Assembly: GCA_016840855.1 (NCBI GenBank)
Contig: JAEORO010000217.1
Span: 1 to 45,131, forward strand
DNA: 45,131 bases
Origin: Candidatus Thorarchaeota archaeon
Lineage (GTDB): Archaea; Asgardarchaeota; Thorarchaeia; Thorarchaeales; Thorarchaeaceae
Direction: 5' to 3'
Positions 1 through 8,894 of this stretch are shown piece by piece (positions within the stretch are counted from its first letter, which is position 1; each line of letters opens with the position of its first letter). Below the pieces are notes generated by a model, which was not told where the DNA came from, ran no database searches, and saw only the letters and a program-made list of their open reading frames with translations. Both the position numbers and the translations under genes were made by a program.

Positions 1-69
1 CACGTCTTCACCTTGGCTCAAATTGGTGACTTTAAGCAAGGATTATTGTATAAGGTAGTTGTGGAGTGA
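1..69 (+). CDS. C-terminal end of an unidentified protein (partial)
   Basis: Frame 1 is open from the window edge to a TGA at 67-69 and encodes 22 residues ending GLLYKVVVE. The alternating hydrophobic and charged pattern looks like a final beta strand, so this is probably the 3' end of a gene that starts outside the window. Too little is left to assign a family. It would converge with the minus-strand gene that ends at 130. Confidence 0.35.
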   Translation, partial: HVFTLAQIGDFKQGLLYKVVVE

Positions 70-129
70 GTAAATTAGCGAGATTGCACTGAAAAATCCT
101 CGAAGTTAAGTCTGTGTAATAGAATGGTT

Positions 130-1353
130 CTATGATTGAGTTTGTTTCTCTCGCTCCTTTTCTAGTTCCTTTGTCCTTTTTCGGATATTATCTTCAGTCT
201 TTCCGATTCGTTTTTCAATATCCTTTATTCGCTTATCCCGGGATGCCAATTCATTTTCCATTCGTTTTTGTGCTGCTTGAAACACTTTACTGGCATCAGT
301 CCACTCTTGCTTTGCTAGCCGCATCTGTTCTTCGAGGCTCTCAAAATTGATTCTTTTAACCTCTGCTTGATTCCAGCAGTCACGCACCTCTGACTCTAAT
401 CTAGTTTGGACAGAATCAAGGTCTGATTTGAATTGCGCTAGCTCAGTGTACTGATTTGTTAGATCATTAAAAGAATCTTTAATGGTGGTGTCTTTGAGGA
501 AATCAGAGTCTGGAATCTCAGACATAAGTGTGTCAACTTGAGGTATCCGCGCTTTCGAAGTTAAGTCGCTCCTGCGAGACGGGGGTGGTGTTGGTTTGGT
601 TGAGATCACTGGTTTTGGCTCTGGTGTAGCTATGATTTCAGGTTTAGATAGAGGCTTATCTGGAGGCGCAGAGATAGGTTGTTGAGTAGGAGTGGGTTGT
701 GAAGTGAATTGCGCTGTTCCTGGAGGGCCCATGGGTTGTGATGATGACGCTGGCTTAGAAGGTGGTCCAGTAGTTCCAGGAGGCGTCATAGGTCGTGTTG
801 GTTGAGCCGACATAGAAGGTGGTCCTGGAGCTTCAGACGGAGCACTAGCTGAGGGCTGGACTGCTGAAGGCTGAGCAGCTGGTTTTGGTTCTACCGCCTG
901 CCGCTGGCTCTCTAAATCCCCCATTAGTTCTTGAACCTCACTAGCTCGAAGCATGCGTGTTTCTATGATGCCCTCGCCTGTTTCTTCAATACCCACTTCT
1001 TCTGCTCTTGCAAAAGCTTCCCTAGCTTTTTCCAACTCAGACTTAGGCTTTGAGAGTCCTGTGCTGGATCGGACACGGTCTCGAGCGACTGAACTTGGTT
1101 TGACCCATTGGTCATTGGTAGTGACTCTTACTTCGCTTACTGGAGCTGCAGGAGGCGGTGTCTTTTTCACTTCAGGTATCACCTCTGCTTCATCGGGCGA
1201 AGAAATCGTCTTTGGTTTCGGTTCTACAGAAAGAAGAAGTCCTCCGCATCGTATACAATACTTCCGAGTTGGCTGGTTTGCCCTACCGCATTTGGGACAG
1301 TTTTTCACTGATTCATCATCCCCATCAAGCGAATCAGCTAAAAATACGTACAT
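130..1353 (-). CDS. Zinc-ribbon, proline-rich, coiled-coil protein
   Basis: The 407-residue protein has three visible parts. A short zinc ribbon near the N-terminus has Cys19, Cys22, Cys33 and Cys36 (CPKCG...CIRCG). A Pro/Ser/Thr/Gln-rich low-complexity linker spans about 155-270. A highly charged coiled coil occupies about 300-407. There is no signal peptide or membrane segment, so it is probably a cytoplasmic adaptor or scaffold. It is divergent from the longin-like/GTPase pair that starts at 1458 and shares a roughly 100-base intergenic region with it, so a functional link is possible but inferred. The ATG at 1353 lacks a good ribosome binding site. A GTG at 1308, behind a GGATGAT-like site, would still keep the zinc ribbon. 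No specific function is recognised. Confidence 0.75.
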   Translation of the reverse strand: MYVFLADSLDGDDESVKNCPKCGRANQPTRKYCIRCGGLLLSVEPKPKTISSPDEAEVIPEVKKTPPPAAPVSEVRVTTNDQWVKPSSVARDRVRSSTGLSKPKSELEKAREAFARAEEVGIEETGEGIIETRMLRASEVQELMGDLESQRQAVEPKPAAQPSAVQPSASAPSEAPGPPSMSAQPTRPMTPPGTTGPPSKPASSSQPMGPPGTAQFTSQPTPTQQPISAPPDKPLSKPEIIATPEPKPVISTKPTPPPSRRSDLTSKARIPQVDTLMSEIPDSDFLKDTTIKDSFNDLTNQYTELAQFKSDLDSVQTRLESEVRDCWNQAEVKRINFESLEEQMRLAKQEWTDASKVFQAAQKRMENELASRDKRIKDIEKRIGKTEDNIRKRTKELEKEREKQTQS

Positions 1354-1457
1354 CTGTGCTGTAAAGGTTTTCTAAGATACAAGCTACCGCCTCTCTATAA
1401 CCAAGGTAAGCTAATATTCAATGGATACTCGAGGTTATCTACCGGTGATATGACTTG

Positions 1458-3041
1458 ATGAGTCATGCGATCGAAGCTTTGCTAATAACCGACAAAGGTG
1501 GCGCACCCAGATTCTATATGCAGCTCGATCCAAAGGCTCTGAACATGGACCCAGTGATGGCTTCAAGTTTTTTTGCGGCTATTAACATGTTTTCGAAGGA
1601 AGTTTTCGATGAGCGATCTCCGGTGGTCCAAGTAGACTATGGAGCTCGATTGTTTACTTTAATTAATGGTGTCAACACAAATATGATTGCAGTCAGTGTT
1701 CAACGCCTTAATCAGGAATCACTCGATATCTTAGACTCACTTTTAGCTGAGTTTGAACTTGATTGGCTTGAGGTGGTTGATCCTTTTGATTTCAGTTTCG
1801 AAACCTCATTTGTGGATGTCTATCTGGAGGCATTTGGAGAACGAGTCATGGAGAAGCTCTCCCTGCGCCTATTAGGTGAAACCTGGGTGCCATATTTCAC
1901 GACCAAGCTTCAATCACGTGAAGCAGTATCCAGTCTGTTGATGAACTACATCAATGGTTCTAGAAACGTCAATGAGATAATCGAAGTTAGTGGATTATCG
2001 CGGCGCGAAGTTGTACTTGATCTCTCGAAATTATGGGCACATCGTATCATAAGGTTTCGAAATATGTTTAACTTCAATGATTTCATGACAACCGGAACTC
2101 AATTTGTAAGATATGCTCAAGCTACATCATCTGAAACACAAGACTTGAGGACTCTACATCCTGATATGGCTGACGTGATCCCACATCTTGCAGGATTAAT
2201 AGATGGACGTCGAACGGTTAGAGAAATTCTTGCTGAACTTGGAGCTCGCTACGACGAAAGTGAACTCCTGAGAGCTTTAGATTTCCTTATCGAAGTAGGA
2301 GTGATTGAAGCACTAACTCCAGAAAAGCGACGTATTCTTCTAGCAAAAGAAGCGTTGGAGCTTGCGATTCGTGTTGCTGAAGGTAGTTACAATGTCACCG
2401 AAGCAACAAATGCATTACAATTTGTAATGAAAAATACTAAAGCTCCAGAAGCACTAAGTCAGTTACTACTAAAAGATGGCAAGTGGGTTGTAGATTTTGA
2501 TTTTAAGATACTTGAAGGATTAAATCAGCGGCGGCTCATGTTGCTTTTTGGAGAATGGATGAAGATTTTGGCACAGTTTGTCAATGCACTAAATCCAGCT
2601 AAGCTTGAACGATATATCAGTAACTTAACAACTGTCTTTTCTCAACGTATCATAAGACGTTATTCCGCATTCGATTTGAGAGGATTTGAAGAATTCGCCT
2701 ATTGGTTAGAGATATTGAGCACTCCAACAAAGCCGCATGTTGGACCTATTGAAACAAGTCACCTGCAAATAGTATGGTCCAGTGCACTAGAAGAACTTGC
2801 ATATATTCTTGTGACGCGAGGTCATATCATCTATAAATCAGAGAGTATCACTCAAATTCGCTCTGCGTCAGGAACCCCCCTGATTGACTTACTTCCGGCG
2901 GAATGGGTTGGCCGAGATCGAGTGGAAACATTTGAACGCATAATGGTAGAATACTCTAATCTGGGTCCTGCGGCAAAATTAACACTATTAATCCTTGCAA
3001 CGCAACGAGGTATATTGATACCAAAAGAAATCATAATTTAG
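1458..3041 (+). CDS. Longin-like N-terminal domain plus winged-helix repeats
   Basis: The 527-residue protein has a first ~100 residues that read like a longin or roadblock-type alpha/beta domain. It starts with a strand (EALLITDKGGAPRFY), follows with a helix (SSFFAAINMFSKEVF), then strands and a closing amphipathic helix. Two winged-helix-like segments follow at about 155-200 and 235-290 (DGRRTVREILAELGARYDES). The rest is a long helical region with no family I recognise. It lies 75 bases upstream of a Ras-like GTPase on the same strand. In eukaryotes longin domains often act in complexes that regulate or bind small GTPases, so a GTPase partner or regulator is a reasonable inference. The ATG at 1458 sits 8 bases after GGTGAT; a TTG at 1455 is also possible. 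Confidence 0.7.
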   Translation: MSHAIEALLITDKGGAPRFYMQLDPKALNMDPVMASSFFAAINMFSKEVFDERSPVVQVDYGARLFTLINGVNTNMIAVSVQRLNQESLDILDSLLAEFELDWLEVVDPFDFSFETSFVDVYLEAFGERVMEKLSLRLLGETWVPYFTTKLQSREAVSSLLMNYINGSRNVNEIIEVSGLSRREVVLDLSKLWAHRIIRFRNMFNFNDFMTTGTQFVRYAQATSSETQDLRTLHPDMADVIPHLAGLIDGRRTVREILAELGARYDESELLRALDFLIEVGVIEALTPEKRRILLAKEALELAIRVAEGSYNVTEATNALQFVMKNTKAPEALSQLLLKDGKWVVDFDFKILEGLNQRRLMLLFGEWMKILAQFVNALNPAKLERYISNLTTVFSQRIIRRYSAFDLRGFEEFAYWLEILSTPTKPHVGPIETSHLQIVWSSALEELAYILVTRGHIIYKSESITQIRSASGTPLIDLLPAEWVGRDRVETFERIMVEYSNLGPAAKLTLLILATQRGILIPKEIII

Positions 3042-3116
3042 TGAGGAGGCTAGAATATCTTCCATCTGAAGAACTATTATCTAAGAATTTTGAAGAAACA
3101 CAGTTGGTGACAGTAT

Positions 3117-3632
3117 ATGAGCCCGTCCTATCTATTAAAAATCGTTACAGTCGGATCTGCTTCTGTTGGAAAAACAAGCATCATAATCAGATATTCTACT
3201 GGAACCTTTCGTGAACACTACTCCCCAACATTAGGTGTAGGATTTGCATACAAGAAAATGGATGTTGACGACAACTCAGTAAACCTTCAAATCTGGGATT
3301 TGGGCTCTCAGGACTTTCTTGAACGCACGCGTGCGAACTATTACTTAGGAGCTCAAGGAGTAATCTTCATGTTTGATGTCACCTCTTGGGAATCCCTCAA
3401 TGAGGTAATTGAATGGAAAAATGAAGTTGATCGAAATCTAGAGGACTATCGAGCCATTCTTGTCGGAAACAAGACTGATCTTGCTATGGATCGGGTAGTT
3501 TCTACTGAGGAAGGCCTGAAAATAGCTTCGCAGATGGGGATAGACTACATTGAAACATCTGTTCGCCTTGATATGAATGTCAATAAATCATTCGAGATGA
3601 TTGCCAGAAGCATCATTGCCTCATTTCATTGA
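3117..3632 (+). CDS. Ras/Rab/Arf-superfamily small GTPase
   Basis: The 171-residue protein is a single G domain. The P-loop is GSASVGKTS (13-21), switch I has Thr38 in YSPTLG, switch II is WDLGSQ (60-65), G4 is NKTD (118-121) and G5 is ETSV (146-149). It would bind and hydrolyse GTP as a molecular switch. Two things are unusual. The G3 motif DxxG reads DLGS, so the invariant glycine is serine, although the catalytic-position Gln65 is kept. The C-terminus (IIASFH) has no cysteine for prenylation and no obvious membrane anchor. A GGTGA site lies 6 bases before the ATG. The longin-like gene upstream probably shares its transcript. Eukaryote-like GTPases of this kind are abundant in Asgard archaea. 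Confidence 0.93.
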   Translation: MSPSYLLKIVTVGSASVGKTSIIIRYSTGTFREHYSPTLGVGFAYKKMDVDDNSVNLQIWDLGSQDFLERTRANYYLGAQGVIFMFDVTSWESLNEVIEWKNEVDRNLEDYRAILVGNKTDLAMDRVVSTEEGLKIASQMGIDYIETSVRLDMNVNKSFEMIARSIIASFH

Positions 3633-3646
3633 TTTGAATCATCACA

Positions 3647-4411
3647 TCACACGAGTGCCATCAATTTTTTGTGAAGTATTGAATTACAAGCTAGAGATGA
3701 GGTCCCCATTGCATTGTCCATGCCATCAAGATCAGTGAATACACCCCCCGCTTCTGTGATTATTGGTTTTAATGGTGCAATGTCCCAGATGTTCATAATG
3801 GGATCTATCATTGCATCAACTCTACCAGTTGCCACAAGAAGATATCCGTATGCATCACCCCAAGCTCTACAAGAGTAAGAGCTAGTCAGAAGACGTTTGG
3901 CAAAATCTGGTCTGTGTCTTGATAAATCCGCATAGTCCGTAACTTGAATCCAGGCATCTCTCAGGCACTCTGTAGAACTTACATGGCACGGGGTGCCATT
4001 ATAGAATGCTCCCATCTTCGTCGCAGCTGAAACCATTTCTCCAATGAAAGGCGCATGAATTACTCCAAGTTGAGGTTCACCTTCATATTCAAGAGCGAGA
4101 AGGACAGCATATAGTGGTACTCCCCTGATAAATGACTGTGTTCCATCAATTGGATCAATTATCCATCTGTATGACGATGCACCCGAACTCTCCCCATCTT
4201 CTTCGCCAAGTATCGAGTGAGAGGGAAATCTAGCCTCAATTCTTCCTCGGATATACTCCTCTGTTTTTCTATCAGCTATAGTGACTGGTGTTTCATCCTG
4301 TTTTCTATCAATCTTGATGTCTTTCAGGAAATACTTCATAGTCACCTCTCCTGCTCCAGTTACGACCTCTTCTGCGAAGGAAAGTAAACTCCGTAAACTC
4401 TCTAAATTCAA
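3647..4411 (-). CDS. Inositol-monophosphatase family phosphatase, histidinol-phosphatase-like
   Basis: The 254-residue protein has the metal-binding motifs of the Mg2+-dependent, Li+-sensitive IMPase fold: GEEDG (69-73), IDPIDGTQSF (85-94, Asp86 and Asp89) and NIWDIAPL (207-214, Asp210). The segment CRAWGDAYGY (181-190) resembles the IMPase-type histidinol-phosphate phosphatases more than inositol or fructose-bisphosphate enzymes, so histidine biosynthesis is the preferred role. Substrate choice in this family cannot be fixed from motifs alone. The start is TTG; a TATA-like TTATAGAATA about 20 bases upstream suggests a transcript with almost no leader. It converges with the GTPase gene, and the two ends are 14 bases apart. 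Confidence 0.85.
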   Translation of the reverse strand: MNLESLRSLLSFAEEVVTGAGEVTMKYFLKDIKIDRKQDETPVTIADRKTEEYIRGRIEARFPSHSILGEEDGESSGASSYRWIIDPIDGTQSFIRGVPLYAVLLALEYEGEPQLGVIHAPFIGEMVSAATKMGAFYNGTPCHVSSTECLRDAWIQVTDYADLSRHRPDFAKRLLTSSYSCRAWGDAYGYLLVATGRVDAMIDPIMNIWDIAPLKPIITEAGGVFTDLDGMDNAMGTSSLACNSILHKKLMALV

Positions 4412-4559
4412 ATTTACTACTGTCCGATTATTCTATAAGTCACTCATGTGTGTCTGAGATATAAGAAGCGTGATAATTGACTCCCCTACTAAACTTCTGC
4501 TCGCGAAGTTGTTCATAACTGAGAATTATCGTGTTCTGATAGTACTCGGGTAAATCAAT

Positions 4560-5996
4560 CTATTTCGAAGTTTTTTCTCTTGCAATATCCAGTGGTGGCT
4601 TAACGCTCTCTGGAATAGGGCAAATGTACCTCCTGCCCTTCATCTTCTCTGCGTGTTCGTCTATTATTACCTTTAGAAGATCTGGTTTCGTCAAGAGATC
4701 GATTGCTGAGCCAGCCATGACCTTCGTAGCAAATATGAGTGCCTTGTGACCAATACTCATTCCACAGCAGGCTGTCCATTGCCAATCGTGACCCGCTGCC
4801 TCGAGAGTAGCTGAGGCTGTTCCAAATTCCATGGTTGGTGCAGTCCAGCTGACATCTCCTGTATCTGTTGAGCCCGGAAATACAATTCCTTCATCCCATG
4901 GATCATGAATCTCTCTATCAATATGCACCTCATCTTCCACTAGCTGTTCCCACCCCGGACGTTTGGATGCTCGTAATTGTTCGCTCTTTGCTTCTTTTGT
5001 TACTGTCTTTGCCATCTCCTTTGCGAACATCATCTCATCATTAGTGTATTCTGGTGCTCCAACTTCCCGCATATTAGATATGACAAGATCACTCAATCCC
5101 TTGCTTGGGAGTTCGTTGGATAACCCCTCAACGAATTCAACCCTTAGTCTAGTTTGCGTCATCAGTGCTGCCCCTTCAGCAATTTTGACCACCCAATCGT
5201 AGATGTGGTTCACCTGTTCACGCTCTGGCGCTCGGATGTAGTACCAGCTGCGAGCATAATCTGGTACAACATTTGGTTGCAAGCCTCCCGATTCTATAAC
5301 ATAATGGATTCTTGCTTCTTGAACAATATGTTCTCTCATGAAATTCACACCGATATTCATGAGCTCAATCGCATCAAGCGCACTTCTTCCAACATATGGA
5401 GTGGCTGCCGCATGCGCTGTTGTGCCATAGAAATGGAACTTTGCAGAATTCATCGCAAGACTACTACCTAAGCCTGCGATATTGAAATGACCTGGGTGAT
5501 GACTCAAAACAGCATCGACACCATCAAAGCAACCAGCTCTTACCATGAAGACCTTGCCACTGTAGGTTTCTTCTGCAGGTGTACCAAAGAATTTGATAGT
5601 TCCTTTCAGTCCATGTCTTTCCATTGTCACTTTTGTAGCAATAGCACTCATAACCCCAGTGACTCCATGGATATTGTGTCCACACCCATGTCCCGGAGCT
5701 CCTTCTTCAATAGGGTCCTTATAGGGGACGGGCTTTTGGGACAAACCGGGTAGTGCATCATACTCTCCCATGAATCCGATAGTGGGACTGTCTTTTCCAT
5801 ATGTAGCCACAAATGCCGTTGGCATACCCGCTACACCCATTTCGATATTGAATTCATGTTTGGCAAGCATCTTTGCAAGATACGCTACCGACTTCACTTC
5901 CAGAAGTCCTAGCTCCGCGAGGTTCCATATGGTATCGCTTGCTTCAATAATCATCCTTTCATTGTCCGATATCCAATCCCAAGCATCACTCTTCAT
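4560..5996 (-). CDS. M20 family amidohydrolase, AbgB-like
   Basis: The 478-residue metallohydrolase has the M20D pattern: GEYDALPG, then the metal-binding GHGCGHNIHG, the Glu-Glu pair in TPAEETYSGK, the histidine in LSHHPGHF, and a dimerisation domain with GTTAHAAATPY. Length and sequence resemble the B subunit of aminobenzoyl-glutamate hydrolase and related amidohydrolases that split N-acyl amino acids or dipeptide-like amides. No AbgA partner is adjacent, so it may act alone on another amide. It is cytoplasmic, with no signal peptide. It is divergent from the GyrI-like gene that begins near 6170. Confidence 0.85.
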   Translation of the reverse strand: MKSDAWDWISDNERMIIEASDTIWNLAELGLLEVKSVAYLAKMLAKHEFNIEMGVAGMPTAFVATYGKDSPTIGFMGEYDALPGLSQKPVPYKDPIEEGAPGHGCGHNIHGVTGVMSAIATKVTMERHGLKGTIKFFGTPAEETYSGKVFMVRAGCFDGVDAVLSHHPGHFNIAGLGSSLAMNSAKFHFYGTTAHAAATPYVGRSALDAIELMNIGVNFMREHIVQEARIHYVIESGGLQPNVVPDYARSWYYIRAPEREQVNHIYDWVVKIAEGAALMTQTRLRVEFVEGLSNELPSKGLSDLVISNMREVGAPEYTNDEMMFAKEMAKTVTKEAKSEQLRASKRPGWEQLVEDEVHIDREIHDPWDEGIVFPGSTDTGDVSWTAPTMEFGTASATLEAAGHDWQWTACCGMSIGHKALIFATKVMAGSAIDLLTKPDLLKVIIDEHAEKMKGRRYICPIPESVKPPLDIAREKTSK

Positions 5997-6169
5997 ACTA
6001 TTGACCGGTCACCTGAACAAATTTCACGCTCTTAAATCTGGCCTGATAAGAGCAGCAGTCATTTTAGCAATAGATCATCATCGAAGTACTTGTTTGACCA
6101 GATCAAATTCTTGCTACGAACTGGCAATTGATATACAATCTTGATGATAAATTAAAGTGTGAAACAGAG

Positions 6170-7240
6170 ATGGTAGCTACGGATGAGCAACTTGAGGAGA
6201 AAGTCGTTTACAAGGTACTAGATGAACTCCTAGTTCTTCAAACCCGAATTCATGGAAAGGTAAATGATTTACCGGATGTATTTACAAAACTCAGGTCAGT
6301 TGCTGGTGGGACTACTGCTGGTAGTCCAATTGTTACGCATCACTGGGGAGTAAGTGATGATGTTGGGCATGACATGGACGTCAGTCTTCCTGTGAATAAA
6401 TCCTCCAAAGGAGATGGGGTCATATCAACAACTCTTCCTGCTGAAGAAGCAATGACTATTACGTACAGAGGACCATATGCTGAGATTGGGACTGCTTACA
6501 GGTTGGTTTCCAAGCACACCTACGAGAGAGGCCATCCAATTGCTGAGTCTACACGTGAGATCTTTCATCACTATGATACGAATCACCCTGAAGACACAGT
6601 GGTGGAGATTCAAGCAGTACTCCACGATTGGACACGAAGGTTCTCAAATAAGCTTGAAACTGTGCTTGGCGCAGAAACCAAAGCTGAAATCTTGGCACCG
6701 ATGAACAATCTCGATATTGATTCGCCTACAGCTGTCCGTCACCAATCACTTTGTAATGCACTCACTATCTTAGAGCAAAAGGCAAGTAATGAGGAACAGT
6801 ACGAGATTCTGTCACACTGTGCACATATATTTCCAGTCGAACTCATCCCACCAATGCGAGAGCTCTTCAAATCTACTGGTAATGTAGATGCAATCATCGA
6901 TGCTATGATTTCTAAGGGAGGATATTATCCTAAATTACTAAGGCGTGAGGAATCTATCATCTATGAAGAGAAAAGCCCAGCTAATCCAGCAGCGTATAAA
7001 GAAGCGAAAACAGATGCGGAGCGACGGAGAGCATATTGTTTCTGTCCACTGATAAGAGACCACCTCGATGAAACTCCGAAAACATTTTGCAATTGTTCTG
7101 CTGGATGGCCAAAACAACTTTGGGAAGGTATCCTTGAAAGACCCTTGAAGATACAGGTTGTCCGGTCTTTAATAAATGGGGACAATACATGTGAGTTTGC
7201 TATCCATTTACCAGATGGAATTCTGATTCCTAGGAAATGA
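6170..7240 (+). CDS. GyrI-like ligand-binding domain fused to a cysteine-rich domain
   Basis: This protein of about 356 residues has two modules. The N-terminal ~150 residues look like a GyrI/SOUL-type small-molecule-binding fold (EEAMTITYRGPYAEIGTAYR, then a region ending in VVEIQAVL). The C-terminal ~190 residues contain a helical part followed by Cys motifs (AYCFCPLIR, FCNCSAGWPKQLWEGI, then GDNTCEFAIHL). That C-terminal pattern occurs in uncharacterised archaeal and bacterial proteins, sometimes alone, and suggests metal or redox chemistry. There is no DNA-binding domain, so it is not a conventional MerR/AraC sensor. I chose the ATG at 6170. An in-frame TTG at 6128 overlaps a TATA-like TTGATATACA and is more likely promoter. 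Confidence 0.72.
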   Translation: MVATDEQLEEKVVYKVLDELLVLQTRIHGKVNDLPDVFTKLRSVAGGTTAGSPIVTHHWGVSDDVGHDMDVSLPVNKSSKGDGVISTTLPAEEAMTITYRGPYAEIGTAYRLVSKHTYERGHPIAESTREIFHHYDTNHPEDTVVEIQAVLHDWTRRFSNKLETVLGAETKAEILAPMNNLDIDSPTAVRHQSLCNALTILEQKASNEEQYEILSHCAHIFPVELIPPMRELFKSTGNVDAIIDAMISKGGYYPKLLRREESIIYEEKSPANPAAYKEAKTDAERRRAYCFCPLIRDHLDETPKTFCNCSAGWPKQLWEGILERPLKIQVVRSLINGDNTCEFAIHLPDGILIPRK

Positions 7241-7311
7241 ATCAACTTCTCTGGTGCCACCTTCATTGTCTGGATATAGACCATCTTCATTTGTCGTTAG
7301 ATACAAGTAAT

Positions 7312-8733
7312 TCATGACCTTTGCTCCAGTTCTCTTTCGAGCTCTTCTACACTAACCTTTGGTTCAATACTTTTTACAGCAAGTATATAGAGAATCACAA
7401 AGTTGAGTGCAAGGGCCATAAAGAGAAGCGGAACTCCTCTGAAAAGCTCATATATCACACCAGCTGGTATCTGCCCAATTGTTATGATTAAAAGCACAAA
7501 CACTGTGGTAAGACTTAGCATTTTTCCAAGATCTTGTCGAGGTAATGATTTTTGGATATAGGTGTTGATTACTGACATCCAGAGTACATCATTGATTGAC
7601 TTTATGGCTGTAGCAATAAATGCTAGTGAGAATAAGACACTCAAGCCAGAATAGATTGAATCCGCTGCGGCAACCCAAGATAGAGGTGCAATGTATGGTA
7701 TATTTTGAGCCACAACAAGAAGGCCAATAGCTATTGGCATTACCGAATAGACCGCGAGTGCAAGCTTTTTACCGCCATGCTTGTCAAAGAGTCTTCCGAG
7801 GTACAGTGTGAGGGGGATTGAGAATGTGAGAGTCAATAACAGCATCAGGTTGATGTCTGCAATTCCAAACCCCAGGGTCTCATTAACATAGTAGAGGTTA
7901 GCAAAACCATAGAATGTATCACTTAAAGCATCTATACAGAAGACCGCAATGAATACTGGAAAAACACGCGCCAATAGCTTGATGCTTCTGATATTTTCAT
8001 AAAAGAAGTCTCTGACCACATTGTCAGACTTCAAGGCGCGTCTACCGGGTTCTGTCGAATCAAGCCATTTTATTCTAATGAAGGCACAAATCATGTATAC
8101 AATCCCTGATAGTATAAACATAGTACTCATGACAGGTATAAATTCCATTCCCAAGTTCAATAGAATTCCCACTGCAAAGAGTGGGAAAAGACCGAAAACC
8201 GTACCCAATGTGAAAAGACTGATAGCGACCCCTCCATGACGACGGTCTATTTGTTCCATGATGTATGCAGTACCACCCTTACTGGTAAAGGATGCAATTC
8301 CAAACATCATGAAACCAATCGCCATGAATAGAATGTCACCTGAAAAAGCAATTATGAAGTAACCAATACCATTTACTGCCATTGTGATAGATGCTAATTT
8401 TCGACGGTCATAGTTATCTGCAAGATAACCTGATACAAACTCTCCAATGAGTGACACTCCCGTGAGCAGTGATATGAGTAGCGCTACTAGGATATATGTT
8501 AGACCAACATCTCTGAGGTATAGTGGAAAGTATCTATTAACGACTTGAATGCTTGAATAGATCCACGCAGTGAAAAGGAATATTGTGAAGTTCTTGTTTG
8601 ATAATGTCTGCTTGACAGCTTCAAACCATGAGGTTGATGCACCTTCAGCAACGATGAGTGACTTAGTATCAATCCCAGGTTCTTCTGCTTCATTAATTTC
8701 CTCAACTTCAATAACTTCATCGACATCAGCCAT
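7312..8733 (-). CDS. Major facilitator superfamily transporter
   Basis: The 473-residue integral membrane protein has about 12 hydrophobic segments. It also has the MFS loop signature between helices 2 and 3 (SGYLADNYDRRKLASI) and a similar motif in the second half (YLGRLFDKHGGKKLA). An acidic ~40-residue cytoplasmic N-terminus precedes the first helix. The substrate cannot be inferred. The start is set at the ATG at 8733, because GGTGAT lies 4 bases upstream; the GTG at 8742 is part of that ribosome binding site. Its 3' end converges with the GyrI-like gene. Confidence 0.88.
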   Translation of the reverse strand: MADVDEVIEVEEINEAEEPGIDTKSLIVAEGASTSWFEAVKQTLSNKNFTIFLFTAWIYSSIQVVNRYFPLYLRDVGLTYILVALLISLLTGVSLIGEFVSGYLADNYDRRKLASITMAVNGIGYFIIAFSGDILFMAIGFMMFGIASFTSKGGTAYIMEQIDRRHGGVAISLFTLGTVFGLFPLFAVGILLNLGMEFIPVMSTMFILSGIVYMICAFIRIKWLDSTEPGRRALKSDNVVRDFFYENIRSIKLLARVFPVFIAVFCIDALSDTFYGFANLYYVNETLGFGIADINLMLLLTLTFSIPLTLYLGRLFDKHGGKKLALAVYSVMPIAIGLLVVAQNIPYIAPLSWVAAADSIYSGLSVLFSLAFIATAIKSINDVLWMSVINTYIQKSLPRQDLGKMLSLTTVFVLLIITIGQIPAGVIYELFRGVPLLFMALALNFVILYILAVKSIEPKVSVEELERELEQRS

Positions 8734-8847
8734 GGCAATCACCCGCCATCAAATCCTCTCTCTCCTCAAGTTTTAATGATAGGTTTTATTCTATACTAAA
8801 AGGACAATGTTCTCAGCAACTTTCCACACCTATTTTTCAGCAAGCTC

Positions 8848-8857
8848 ATATAGTATA
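8848..8857 (+). promoter_or_regulatory. TATA-like promoter of the NYN-LOTUS gene
   Basis: ATATAGTATA fits an archaeal TATA box. Transcription would begin about 25 bases downstream, near 8875. This places the ATG at 8865 outside the message and supports the ATG at 8895 as the start of the following gene. Confidence 0.4.
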
Positions 8858-8894
8858 ACTATCAATGCAAAAGCGCATTGGAGTAGTGTCTTTC

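Noticed and set aside
953..1375. Plus-strand open frame of 140 residues
   Set aside because: It lies opposite the zinc-ribbon/coiled-coil gene, has low-complexity Ser/Gly content mirroring that gene's linker, and has no ribosome binding site.
4560..5996. Complete AbgAB aminobenzoyl-glutamate utilisation system
   Set aside because: Only the B-type subunit is present; no A subunit or AbgT-type transporter is adjacent, and the nearby MFS protein is a different family.
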